NCBI RefSeq assembly: GCF_003261055.1
Contig: NZ_CP030073.1
Span: 2,542,001 to 2,606,000, forward strand
DNA length: 64,000 bases
Direction: 5' to 3'
Origin: Streptomyces cadmiisoli
GTDB lineage: Bacteria > Actinomycetota > Actinomycetes > Streptomycetales > Streptomycetaceae
Under the pieces are notes generated by a model that was not told where the DNA came from, did not search any database, and saw nothing but the letters and a program-made list of their open reading frames with translations. Below, piece by piece: positions 32,924-40,060 of this stretch. The position numbers were made by a program, and so were the translations under genes. Within the stretch, counting starts at the first letter, position 1, and every line of letters begins with the position of its first letter.

Positions 32924-33748
32924 GTGGTCATCCCCGTCCATGACGTGAACCCCGTGCGCCGTACGCCCTGGGTGACGTACGCGCTGATCGCCGCGAACGT
33001 CGTCGTGTTCCTGTCGATACCCGGCATGGCGGGTTCGGTGGCGGGCGACAGCGGCCTGGCTCAGCTGTGCCATCTCCAGGCCTTCCTGGACCAGTACGCG
33101 GTGGTGCCGCGTGAGCTGATCCACCATCAGATGCCCCGTCTGGTGCCCAACGGCGAGATCGCGGTGGGTCCGCAGGGACCGGGCTGCCTGGTCGGCCCGC
33201 CGGGCTACGACAAGTCGCCGGAACTGAGCGTCCTGACCGCGATGTTCCTGCACGGCGGCTGGCTGCACCTGCTGGGCAACATGCTCTTCCTGCTGATCTT
33301 CGGCAACAACGTCGAGGACCGCATGGGCCACGTCCGGTTCGCACTCTTCTACGGCGTCTGCGGCTACGCGGCCTCGTACGGCTTCGCGCTCCTCAACAAC
33401 GAGTCGGGCGAGCCGCTGATCGGCGCCTCCGGGGCCGTCGCCGGCGTGCTCGGCGCCTACCTCGCGCTGTACCCGAAGGCGCGCGTCTGGGTGCTCGTGC
33501 CCTTCCTGATCTTCCTGCCGCTGCGCCTTCCGGCCTGGCTGGTGCTGGGCTTCTGGTTCGTGCTCCAGGCGGTGTACTCCTCCGGGGAGGGCGTCTCCGC
33601 CGCGGGCACCGTGGCGTACGCGGCACACATCGTCGGCTTCATCGCCGGCCTGCTGCTCGCCTGGCCGCTGCGGCCGGGCACACCGCCGCCCCCGGAGCCG
33701 CGCGGCCTGTTGTTCGGACGGCGGGCGCGGCCCCGGAACACCTGGTGA
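32924..33748 (+). CDS. Rhomboid-family intramembrane serine protease
   Basis: A 274-residue protein with six or seven hydrophobic helices. The catalytic serine is in GASGAVAGVLGAYL and the histidine in AAHIVGFIAGLL. FLHGGWLHLLGNMLFLLIFGNNVEDRMGH is the characteristic helix-2 region with HxxxN. A 60-residue luminal loop between helices 1 and 2 contains two Cys (QLCHLQ, GPGCLVG) that could pair. Rhomboids cleave membrane proteins within the bilayer. Its stop lies one base from the convergent hemE stop. Confidence 0.93.
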   Translation: MVIPVHDVNPVRRTPWVTYALIAANVVVFLSIPGMAGSVAGDSGLAQLCHLQAFLDQYAVVPRELIHHQMPRLVPNGEIAVGPQGPGCLVGPPGYDKSPELSVLTAMFLHGGWLHLLGNMLFLLIFGNNVEDRMGHVRFALFYGVCGYAASYGFALLNNESGEPLIGASGAVAGVLGAYLALYPKARVWVLVPFLIFLPLRLPAWLVLGFWFVLQAVYSSGEGVSAAGTVAYAAHIVGFIAGLLLAWPLRPGTPPPPEPRGLLFGRRARPRNTW

Positions 33749-33749
33749 G

Positions 33750-34817
33750 TCAGCGGGCCGATCGTGTGTGGACGTAGTCCACGAGGCGGGTCAGCGCGTC
33801 CGGGTCGGTGGACGGCATCACACCGTGACCGAGGTTGAAGACATGGCCGTCCAGGTGCGCCGCCGAGTCGAGGACCTCACGGGCCTTGGTCTCGACGGCC
33901 TCCTTCGAGGCGAACAGGACCGTCGGGTCGATATTGCCCTGGAGCGCCTTGCCGGGGCCGACGCGGCGAGCGGCCTCGTCGAGGCTCACACGCCAGTCGA
34001 CACCGACGACGTCTGCGCCGGCCTCGCCCATCAGGCCGAGCAGTTCGCCCGTGCCGACCCCGAAGTGGATACGCGGCACACCGTACGACTCGACCGCCCG
34101 GAAGACCTTCGACGAGGCGGGCAGCACGGAGCGCCGGTAGTCGGCCGGGGCCAGGGCGCCGGCCCAGGAGTCGAAGAGCTGGACGGCGCTCGCGCCCGCC
34201 TCGATCTGCACCTTCAGGAACGCGGCCGTGATGTCCGCGAGGCGGTCGAGCAGGTCGGCCCACAGCTCGGGGTCGCCGTACATCATCGCCTTGGCGTTCT
34301 CGTACGTGCGGGACGGGCCGCCCTCGACGAGATAGCTCGCCAGGGTGAACGGGGCGCCCGCGAAACCGATGAGCGGAGTACTGCCCAGCTCGCGGGTGAG
34401 CAGGCCGATCGCCTCGGTGACGTAGGAGACGTCCTCGGGGGTCAGATCGCGCAGTGCGGCGAGATCCTCGCGGGTGCGGATCGGGCGCTCGACCACCGGG
34501 CCGACGCCGGGCTTGATGTCGAGATCGATGCCGATGGCCTTGAGCGGGACGACGATGTCGCTGAAGAAGATCGCCGCGTCCACGCCGTGCCGGCGCACCG
34601 GCTGGAGCGTGATCTCGGTGACCAGCTCGGGCCGCATGCAGGATTCCAGCATCGGGATGCCCTCACGGACCTTGCGGTACTCGGGCAGGGAGCGCCCGGC
34701 CTGCCGCATGAACCACACGGGGGTGTGCGGCACGGGTTCACGCCTGCACGCCCGGAGGAAGGCGGAGTCGTACGTCGCTGTCGGCTGCTGGCCCGCAGGG
34801 CTTCCGTTGGCACTCAC
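33750..34817 (-). CDS. hemE: Uroporphyrinogen decarboxylase
   Basis: HemE converts uroporphyrinogen III to coproporphyrinogen III by four decarboxylations. The 355-residue protein has the N-terminal signature [16 protein letters not shown] with the conserved Arg pair, FFSDIVVPL with the catalytic Asp, [17 protein letters not shown] and [13 protein letters not shown] with the C-terminal His. The start GTG follows a weak Shine-Dalgarno region. Together with hemG and hemQ in this window it supplies three consecutive late steps of the coproporphyrin-dependent heme route, in separate transcription units. Confidence 0.96.
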   Translation of the reverse strand: MSANGSPAGQQPTATYDSAFLRACRREPVPHTPVWFMRQAGRSLPEYRKVREGIPMLESCMRPELVTEITLQPVRRHGVDAAIFFSDIVVPLKAIGIDLDIKPGVGPVVERPIRTREDLAALRDLTPEDVSYVTEAIGLLTRELGSTPLIGFAGAPFTLASYLVEGGPSRTYENAKAMMYGDPELWADLLDRLADITAAFLKVQIEAGASAVQLFDSWAGALAPADYRRSVLPASSKVFRAVESYGVPRIHFGVGTGELLGLMGEAGADVVGVDWRVSLDEAARRVGPGKALQGNIDPTVLFASKEAVETKAREVLDSAAHLDGHVFNLGHGVMPSTDPDALTRLVDYVHTRSAR

Positions 34818-34988
34818 GGGGCCAATTTTCGCACGGCGCCGGGGCGGGGCCGGCAGCGGCGTTCGCGGCCCTCGGTCCTGTCCGGAAGGGCGGGCCGAAC
34901 CGGCCTCGGCGGGCATCGGAGCGGCTCCGGCGGGCAGGCGCGAGCGCACAGGCGGGGTGTCTAGCCTGCGCTCGGCTCCCGTTCCGCT

Positions 34989-34994
34989 TAATCT
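34989..34994 (+). promoter_or_regulatory. Probable -10 of a leaderless transcript
   Basis: TAATCT ends 7 bases before the ATG of the DUF3000 gene, and no ribosome binding site is visible between them. Confidence 0.5.
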
Positions 34995-35001
34995 TCCCCG
35001 C

Positions 35002-35670
35002 ATGGCTGCGGCTCAGGGACGACTGTCGGACGACGCTGGCGGAATGGAAGACCCGAAGGGGGAGGACCTGCATACGGGCGAGACGGTGCCGCCGGCCTTC
35101 CGGGCCGCTGTCGACACGCTGCGGTCCGCGCGGCCGCGCCCGCAGATCGAGATCGAGCCGACCCGCGCGCCGAAGCGGCTGGCGCCTCACGCGTACGCGC
35201 TGGAGGCCACCGTCGTCGAGGGCGACGACGACCTGGCCGACGGCCGGCTGGTACTGCTGCACGACCCGGCCGGGCACGACGCCTGGCGGGGCACCTTCCG
35301 GCTGGTGACGCTGGTGCGCGCGGAGCTGGAGGCGGAGATGGCCGCCGACCCGCTGCTGCCCGAGGTGTGCTGGAGCTGGCTGACGGGAGCGTTGCAGGCA
35401 CGCGGTCTGACGTACGGGGAGCCCAGCGGCACCGTCACGCGCGCGAGCTCGCACTACTTCGGCGGGCTGTCCGCGCGCCCGGCCGCCTCGCAGATCGAGA
35501 TCCGCGCCTCCTGGACCCCGCGCGAGGGCCGGGACGGGGTGCCGGACACGGCGGCGCACCTGGCGTCCTGGTGCGATCTGCTCGCGCAGGTGGCGGGTCT
35601 GCCGCCGGCCGGTGCGGGCGACACGTCCGTGGTGACGCTGCCCCAGCGGCGCGACCCGCAGTCGCGCTGA
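35002..35670 (+). CDS. DUF3000 protein
   Basis: A 222-residue actinobacterial protein of the DUF3000 family: [40 protein letters not shown], then [14 protein letters not shown], then SSHYFGGL and EIRASWTP. No catalytic motif is recognised. The gene sits between hemE (divergent) and whiI and is conserved at this position in Streptomyces as far as I recall. The ATG seems leaderless, with a TAATCT hexamer 7 bases upstream. Confidence 0.88.
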   Translation: MAAAQGRLSDDAGGMEDPKGEDLHTGETVPPAFRAAVDTLRSARPRPQIEIEPTRAPKRLAPHAYALEATVVEGDDDLADGRLVLLHDPAGHDAWRGTFRLVTLVRAELEAEMAADPLLPEVCWSWLTGALQARGLTYGEPSGTVTRASSHYFGGLSARPAASQIEIRASWTPREGRDGVPDTAAHLASWCDLLAQVAGLPPAGAGDTSVVTLPQRRDPQSR

Positions 35671-35777
35671 GCCCTGCGGGACGGACACCGGACACCGCGG
35701 GAGGGATCCCGAGCCCCACCGGACAGGTGACGGCACGGGACTCAGGACCGCCGACGGCGCGAAGGTCCGGGACCGCA

Positions 35778-35850
35778 GGAACCCCGGAACTCCGGAACTC
35801 CGGAACTCCGGAACTCCGGAACTCCGGAACTCCGGAACTCCGGAACTCCG
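35778..35850. repeat. 8-bp tandem repeat, GGAACTCC x 9
   Basis: Eight perfect consecutive copies of GGAACTCC run from 35786 to 35849. One variant copy, GGAACCCC, precedes them. Because 24 bases equal three units, the antisense frames read as a repetitive peptide (PEFRSSGV), which should not be taken as a gene. Confidence 0.95.
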
Positions 35851-35863
35851 GCAGAACGATCTT

Positions 35864-35930
35864 GCGGGGGCGTCGGGGCGAGGGAGGGACCTCCGTCCGG
35901 GCTGTTCCTCCCTCTCCGTCGAACCCCCGC
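35864..35930. terminator. Interrupted stem-loop between DUF3000 gene and whiI
   Basis: Outer arms GCGGGGG (35864) and CCCCCGC (35924) and inner arms GAGGGAGG (35880) and CCTCCCTC (35907) can pair in one structure. It may terminate transcription from the repeat side or insulate whiI. Confidence 0.45.
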
Positions 35931-36073
35931 GTGGCCGATTTCCATCGAGGCTCTTTGTCGACACGGCCACTTTCGAGCGCACAGCGATGCGGATCGAAAC
36001 CGTTCGATCTTCGAATGATCGATCGCGTGTCCGAATTGCCCGGATTGTTACTCACTAGATCGTGATCATTCTC

Positions 36074-36101
36074 TAAAGGCGGACCGGTTTGTTGCCGAAG
36101 A
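36074..36101 (+). promoter_or_regulatory. Candidate sigma-WhiG promoter of whiI
   Basis: TAAA (36074-36077), a 16-base spacer, and GCCGAAGA (36094-36101) match the TAAA-N15/16-GCCGATAA pattern of FliA/WhiG-type sigma factors. It lies 80 bases before the whiI start. In S. coelicolor whiI is known to depend on sigma-WhiG, which agrees. Confidence 0.75.
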
Positions 36102-36180
36102 CGACTGTGACCTTGAAAGCACGGTTCGTCCCGGCTTCACCCCCCACGAGCCGGCCCCGTCCCGCACCCCAGGAGGCCTG

Positions 36181-36843
36181 GTGTCCGTTCTCCTCGAGCA
36201 GCCCACAAGCCTGGTCGCCTACCGCCCGAACAAGCCGACCGCCATGGTGGTCGTGGCCGACCCCCGCGTGCGATCCACCGTCACCCGCCATCTGTGGGCG
36301 CTCGGTGTACGCGATGTCATCGAGGCCTCGTCCATCGCAGAGGCTCGTCCCCGCGTCGGCAACCCTCGTGACATCTGCGTCGCCGACGTCCACCTGCCCG
36401 ACGGCTCCGGGCTCACGCTCCTGTCGGAGACCCGCGCCGCGGGCTGGCCGAACGGCCTGGCCCTGTCCGCCGCCGACGACATCGGGGCGGTCCGCAACGC
36501 CCTCGCCGGCGGAGTGAAGGGCTACGTCGTGACCGGCACCCGTACCAACGTCGGGCTCCCCACCCGGCCGGGTGCCGCTCCCATCGGCGCTGCCGCCGCA
36601 CGTCTGCACCGCCGCCCCCCGGGTGCCCCGAGTCACCCGGGTGGCTACCGCGAGCTGTCCGGCCGCGAGGTCGAGGTGCTGCGGCTGGTCGCCGAGGGTC
36701 AGTCGAACAAGGCGATCGGCGTCTCGATGGGCCTGTCGGCCCTGACCGTCAAGAGCCACCTCGCCCGCATCGCCCGCAAGCTCGGCACGGGTGACCGCGC
36801 CGGCATGGTGGCCGTGGCACTGCGCACCGGCATCATCCACTGA
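36181..36843 (+). CDS. whiI: Orphan atypical response regulator WhiI
   Basis: A 220-residue regulator with a receiver-like domain (about 20-115) and a LuxR/NarL-type helix-turn-helix (YRELSGREVEVLRLVAEG, NKAIGVSMGLSALTVKSHL). The phosphorylation pocket is degenerate: only one acidic residue in VVVADPRV where two are usual, with D in VADVHLPD and K in GGVKGYVV. This fits WhiI, which pairs with BldM to activate late sporulation genes. The identification rests on the atypical receiver, the WhiG-type promoter and the hemE-DUF3000-whiI-rnd-fadAB order. AGGAGG lies 7 bases before the GTG. Confidence 0.88.
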   Translation: MSVLLEQPTSLVAYRPNKPTAMVVVADPRVRSTVTRHLWALGVRDVIEASSIAEARPRVGNPRDICVADVHLPDGSGLTLLSETRAAGWPNGLALSAADDIGAVRNALAGGVKGYVVTGTRTNVGLPTRPGAAPIGAAAARLHRRPPGAPSHPGGYRELSGREVEVLRLVAEGQSNKAIGVSMGLSALTVKSHLARIARKLGTGDRAGMVAVALRTGIIH

Positions 36844-36992
36844 TCTCCGCCCCTTCGAGCCCCCTCCCCGCGACCCGCCGCCCCTTCACGGACGTGAACC
36901 CGACCGCCCGCCGGTTCCGGCCCCCGTCCCCTTCCCGTCGTGTTCCCGTCGCACGTCCGGTCCACCACCGGGCTGACTGATTCACGACCCTC

Positions 36993-37030
36993 CGGCGCCC
37001 GCCGACGGAACGTTCCGTCGGCGGGCGCCG
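36993..37030. terminator. 38-bp perfect palindrome between whiI and rnd
   Basis: Two 19-base arms meet with no spacer (centre GGAACGTTCC). As RNA it would form a stem of about 17 pairs, suited to terminate whiI. It lies only 24 bases before the rnd start, so it could also affect rnd expression. Confidence 0.75.
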
Positions 37031-37054
37031 TGCATACACGGATACCCTTGACAG

Positions 37055-38368
37055 GTGACCGACGCCCAAGACACCGCAGCAGACACTTCACTGCGAACCC
37101 CCGGGGGCGCCCCTCCGGACGACGGCGGAACTTCTGCAGCAGGGGCGCCCGACCCGTCACCGAGCCCGACGCCGATCCCTTTGCTGGAGCCGCGCGAGGG
37201 CATTCCGCCCGTGATCGCCGACGAGACCGCCCTCGCCGAGGTGATCGCCGCCTTCGCCGCCGGCTCCGGCCCGGTCGCCGTGGACGCCGAGCGGGCCTCC
37301 GGCTACCGCTACGGCCAGCGGGCCTACCTGGTGCAGCTGCGCCGGGAGGGCGCGGGCACCGCGCTGATCGACCCGGTGGCCTGTCCCGATCTGTCGGGGC
37401 TCGGCGAGGCGCTGTCCGGCGTCGAGTGGGTGCTGCACGCCGCCACCCAGGACCTGCCGTGCCTGCGGGAGATAGGCATGCTCCCCACGGCGCTGTTCGA
37501 CACCGAGCTGGCCGGACGGCTCTGCGGGTTCCCGCGGGTCGGTCTGGGCGCCATGGTCGAGGGCGTGCTGGGCTTCGTGCTGGAGAAGGGGCACTCGGCG
37601 GTCGACTGGTCCACCCGTCCCCTCCCCGAGCCCTGGCTGCGCTACGCGGCCCTGGACGTCGAACTGCTCGTCGACCTGCGGGACGCCCTGGAGAAGGAGC
37701 TGGACCGGCAGGGCAAGCTGGAGTGGGCCCGGCAGGAGTTCGCGGCGATCGTGGCCGCACCGCCGCCGGAGCCCCGCAAGGACCCCTGGCGCCGTACGTC
37801 CGGGATGCACAAGGTGCGCCGGCGGCGGCAGCTCGCCGTGGTGCGGGAACTGTGGCAGGCCCGGGACCGGATCGCGCAGCGCCGGGACGTCTCGCCCGGC
37901 AAGGTGCTCTCGGACGCGGCCATCGTGGAGGCCGCGCTGTCCATGCCGTCCCAGGTGCACGCCCTGTCCGCGCTGAACGGGTTCGGGCACCGGGTGGGGC
38001 GGCGGCAGCTGGAGCAGTGGCAGGCCGCGGTGGACCGGGCCAGGGCGCTGCCCGAGTCGCACCTCCCGCAGCCGGGGCAGCCGGTGACCGGTCCGCCGCC
38101 GCCCAGGGCGTGGGCGGACAAGGATCCGGCAGCGGCGGCGCGGCTGTCCGCGGCGCGGGCCGGCGTCTCCGCGCTCGCCGAGCAGCTCAACCTGCCGCAG
38201 GAGAATCTGATCGCGCCGGACTCGGTCCGCCGGGTGTGCTGGGAGCCGCCGGCCGGCTCGGACGCGGACGGCGTCGCCGCGGCGCTGGCCGGATACGGCG
38301 CCAGGCCGTGGCAGGTCGAGCTGGTCACCCCGGTTCTGGTGACCGCCCTGGCCGCGAAGGTGCCGTAA
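37055..38368 (+). CDS. Ribonuclease D-like exonuclease with HRDC domain
   Basis: A 437-residue 3'-5' exonuclease. The DEDD catalytic residues appear in VAVDAERASGYRY (D and E), LHAATQDLPCL (D) and YAALDVELLVDL (Y and D), within about residues 70-225. An HRDC domain follows (about 245-330, RQLAVVRELWQARDRIAQ), with a further C-terminal region containing LAEQLNLPQENLI. RNase D trims tRNA and other RNA 3' ends. The GTG start is close to the palindrome that ends whiI; GATACC lies 8 bases upstream, so the transcript may be leaderless. Confidence 0.92.
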   Translation: MTDAQDTAADTSLRTPGGAPPDDGGTSAAGAPDPSPSPTPIPLLEPREGIPPVIADETALAEVIAAFAAGSGPVAVDAERASGYRYGQRAYLVQLRREGAGTALIDPVACPDLSGLGEALSGVEWVLHAATQDLPCLREIGMLPTALFDTELAGRLCGFPRVGLGAMVEGVLGFVLEKGHSAVDWSTRPLPEPWLRYAALDVELLVDLRDALEKELDRQGKLEWARQEFAAIVAAPPPEPRKDPWRRTSGMHKVRRRRQLAVVRELWQARDRIAQRRDVSPGKVLSDAAIVEAALSMPSQVHALSALNGFGHRVGRRQLEQWQAAVDRARALPESHLPQPGQPVTGPPPPRAWADKDPAAAARLSAARAGVSALAEQLNLPQENLIAPDSVRRVCWEPPAGSDADGVAAALAGYGARPWQVELVTPVLVTALAAKVP

Positions 38369-38605
38369 AGATCGTCGTCGCCCGGCGCCCCGCGCCATGA
38401 AGGCGCGGTGGAGGAAGCGCACCGAACGCGCCACCGAAGCGGAACGGCGACGTCGACTTCACGCCAGGATCCTTCGAGGCCTGCGCCCGGACGCTTGGGC
38501 GATCCGGGGCGGGCCCCGGGGGCGGCGGTGCGGTGCGCGACCGGCGAGGGCGACGGCGGCCGTCTGCCCGGCGGCCCGCACCCGCGGCACGGCGCACACC
38601 GCGGA

Positions 38606-38644
38606 GACCGCCGCGACCGCCGCGACCGCCGCGACCGCCGCGAC
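38606..38644. repeat. 9-bp tandem repeat GACCGCCGC x 4
   Basis: Four perfect head-to-tail copies of GACCGCCGC followed by a partial GAC. It lies in non-coding sequence 200 bases before fadA. Confidence 0.9.
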
Positions 38645-38768
38645 TACGACAACGAGCGCCGGCGTTTGCCGCCGCCCACGGTCCGGGACCCGGGCGGACG
38701 ACGCCTCTTTCGGGATGTGACGTTCGCCGCTCCCCCCGGAGGGACTGGGCAGCTACGTTACCCACAAG

Positions 38769-38793
38769 TAGCATGGGTCTGAGCGCCCGCTCA
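38769..38793 (+). promoter_or_regulatory. Candidate fadA promoter and operator
   Basis: A TAGCAT -10-like hexamer (38769) is followed at 38780-38793 by the perfect palindrome TGAGCGCCCGCTCA, close to the expected transcription start. The position suits a repressor; TetR-type regulators of acyl-CoA metabolism often use such sites. The -35 is unclear; GTTACCCACAAGTA just upstream is a second imperfect inverted repeat. Confidence 0.45.
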
Positions 38794-38842
38794 GCGAAGC
38801 GCATCGCAGCAGTGCCATCCCGCACCCTGGAGGAGAGCCATC

Positions 38843-40060
38843 GTGCCTCGTACCGTCAGGGACGTCGTCTTCGTCGACGGCGTCCGCACCCCGTTCGGCA
38901 AGGCGGGCCCGAAGGGCATCTACCACGAGACCAGGGCCGACGACCTCGTCGTGAAGGCGATCCGGGAGCTGCTGCGCCGCAACCCGGGCCTCGACCCGAA
39001 GCAGATCGACGAGGTCGCCATCGCCGCGACCACGCAGATCGGCGACCAGGGTCTGACGCTCGGCCGTACCGCGGGCATCCTCGCGGGCCTGCCGCAGTCC
39101 GTGCCCGGCTACTCCATCGACCGCATGTGCGCGGGCGCGCTGACGGCGGTCACCACGACCGCCGGCTCCATCGCCTTCGGCGCCTACGACGCCGTCATCG
39201 CGGGCGGTGTCGAGCACATGGGCCGCCACCCGATGGGCGAGGGCGTGGACCCGAACCCGCGCTTCGTCAGCGAGAAGCTGGTCGACGAGTCCGCCCTGTT
39301 CATGGGGATGACCGCGGAGAACCTGCACGACCGCTACCCGCACATCACCAAGCTGCGCGCCGACGAGTACGCGGTGCGTTCGCAGGAGAAGGCCGCCAAG
39401 GCGTACGCCGACGGCAAGATCCAGGCCGACCTGGTGCCGATCTCGGTGCGCCGTACCGACCCGCAGGTCGGTGAGACCGGCTGGGGCCTGGTCACCGCCG
39501 ACGAGCCGATGCGTCCGGGCACCACGCTGGAGAACCTGGCCGGTCTGAAGACCCCGTTCCGCGTGCACGGCCGGGTCACCGCCGGCAACGCGGCCGGTCT
39601 GAACGACGGCGCCACCGCCTCGATCATCGCGTCCGAGGACTTCGCGCGCGAGCACGGCCTGCCGGTCAAGATGCGCCTGGTCTCCTACGCCTTCGCGGGC
39701 GTCGAGCCGGAGGTCATGGGCTACGGCCCGATCCCGGCCACGGAGAAGGCCCTCGCCAAGGCCGGCCTCGGCATCGGCGACATCGGCCTGTTCGAGGTCA
39801 ACGAGGCCTTCGCCGTCCAGGTCCTGGCGTTCCTGGACCACTACGGCATCGCGGACGACGACGAGCGCGTCAACCAGTACGGCGGCGCCATCGCCTTCGG
39901 CCACCCGCTGGCCTCCTCCGGCGTCCGTCTGATGACGCAGCTGGCCCGCCAGTTCGAGGAGCAGCCGGACGTCCGCTACGGCCTGACCACCATGTGCGTC
40001 GGCTTCGGCATGGGCGCGACCGTCATCTGGGAGAACCCGCACTTCGAGGGGGACAAGTGA
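38843..40060 (+). CDS. fadA: Acetyl-CoA acyltransferase (thiolase, beta-oxidation)
   Basis: A 405-residue thiolase that releases acetyl-CoA in the last step of fatty-acid beta-oxidation. The nucleophilic Cys is in DRMCAGALTA (near 93), the active-site His in FGHPLASSGVR and the second Cys in TTMCVGFGMG near the C-terminus; NEAFAVQVL is also present. The GTG has GGAGGAG about 8 bases upstream. Its stop overlaps the fadB start by 4 bases, so both subunits are made together. Confidence 0.95.
   Translation: MPRTVRDVVFVDGVRTPFGKAGPKGIYHETRADDLVVKAIRELLRRNPGLDPKQIDEVAIAATTQIGDQGLTLGRTAGILAGLPQSVPGYSIDRMCAGALTAVTTTAGSIAFGAYDAVIAGGVEHMGRHPMGEGVDPNPRFVSEKLVDESALFMGMTAENLHDRYPHITKLRADEYAVRSQEKAAKAYADGKIQADLVPISVRRTDPQVGETGWGLVTADEPMRPGTTLENLAGLKTPFRVHGRVTAGNAAGLNDGATASIIASEDFAREHGLPVKMRLVSYAFAGVEPEVMGYGPIPATEKALAKAGLGIGDIGLFEVNEAFAVQVLAFLDHYGIADDDERVNQYGGAIAFGHPLASSGVRLMTQLARQFEEQPDVRYGLTTMCVGFGMGATVIWENPHFEGDK

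Larger units (their letters stand above)
35671..36180. other. 510-bp intergenic region upstream of whiI
   Basis: This region holds, in order: a GC-rich tail after the DUF3000 gene, an 8-bp tandem repeat (35778-35850), a long stem-loop (35864-35930), an AT-richer stretch with several GATC-containing short palindromes (about 35990-36070), and the whiI promoter (36074-36101) with a leader of about 70 bases. No gene is evident. Confidence 0.7.
38369..38842. other. Intergenic region between rnd and fadA
   Basis: The 474 bases contain a 9-bp tandem repeat (38606-38644) and, near the end, the fadA promoter region with TAGCAT (38769-38774) and a perfect palindrome. Reading frames here (such as one at 38397) have atypical Arg/Thr/Ala composition, no ribosome binding site and run through the repeat; I do not call them genes. 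Confidence 0.6.

Noticed and set aside
35778..35850. Possible CRISPR array
   Set aside because: The units are contiguous 8-mers with no spacers; no cas gene is present. The 9-bp and 17-bp repeats elsewhere fail for the same reason.
35742..35945. Repetitive PEFRSSGV peptide frames
   Set aside because: They are translations of the 8-bp tandem repeat; no ribosome binding site and no conserved flanks.
38397..38720. 107-codon frame between rnd and fadA
   Set aside because: No ribosome binding site, runs through a 9-bp tandem repeat (AATAATAAT), and composition is unlike real genes.
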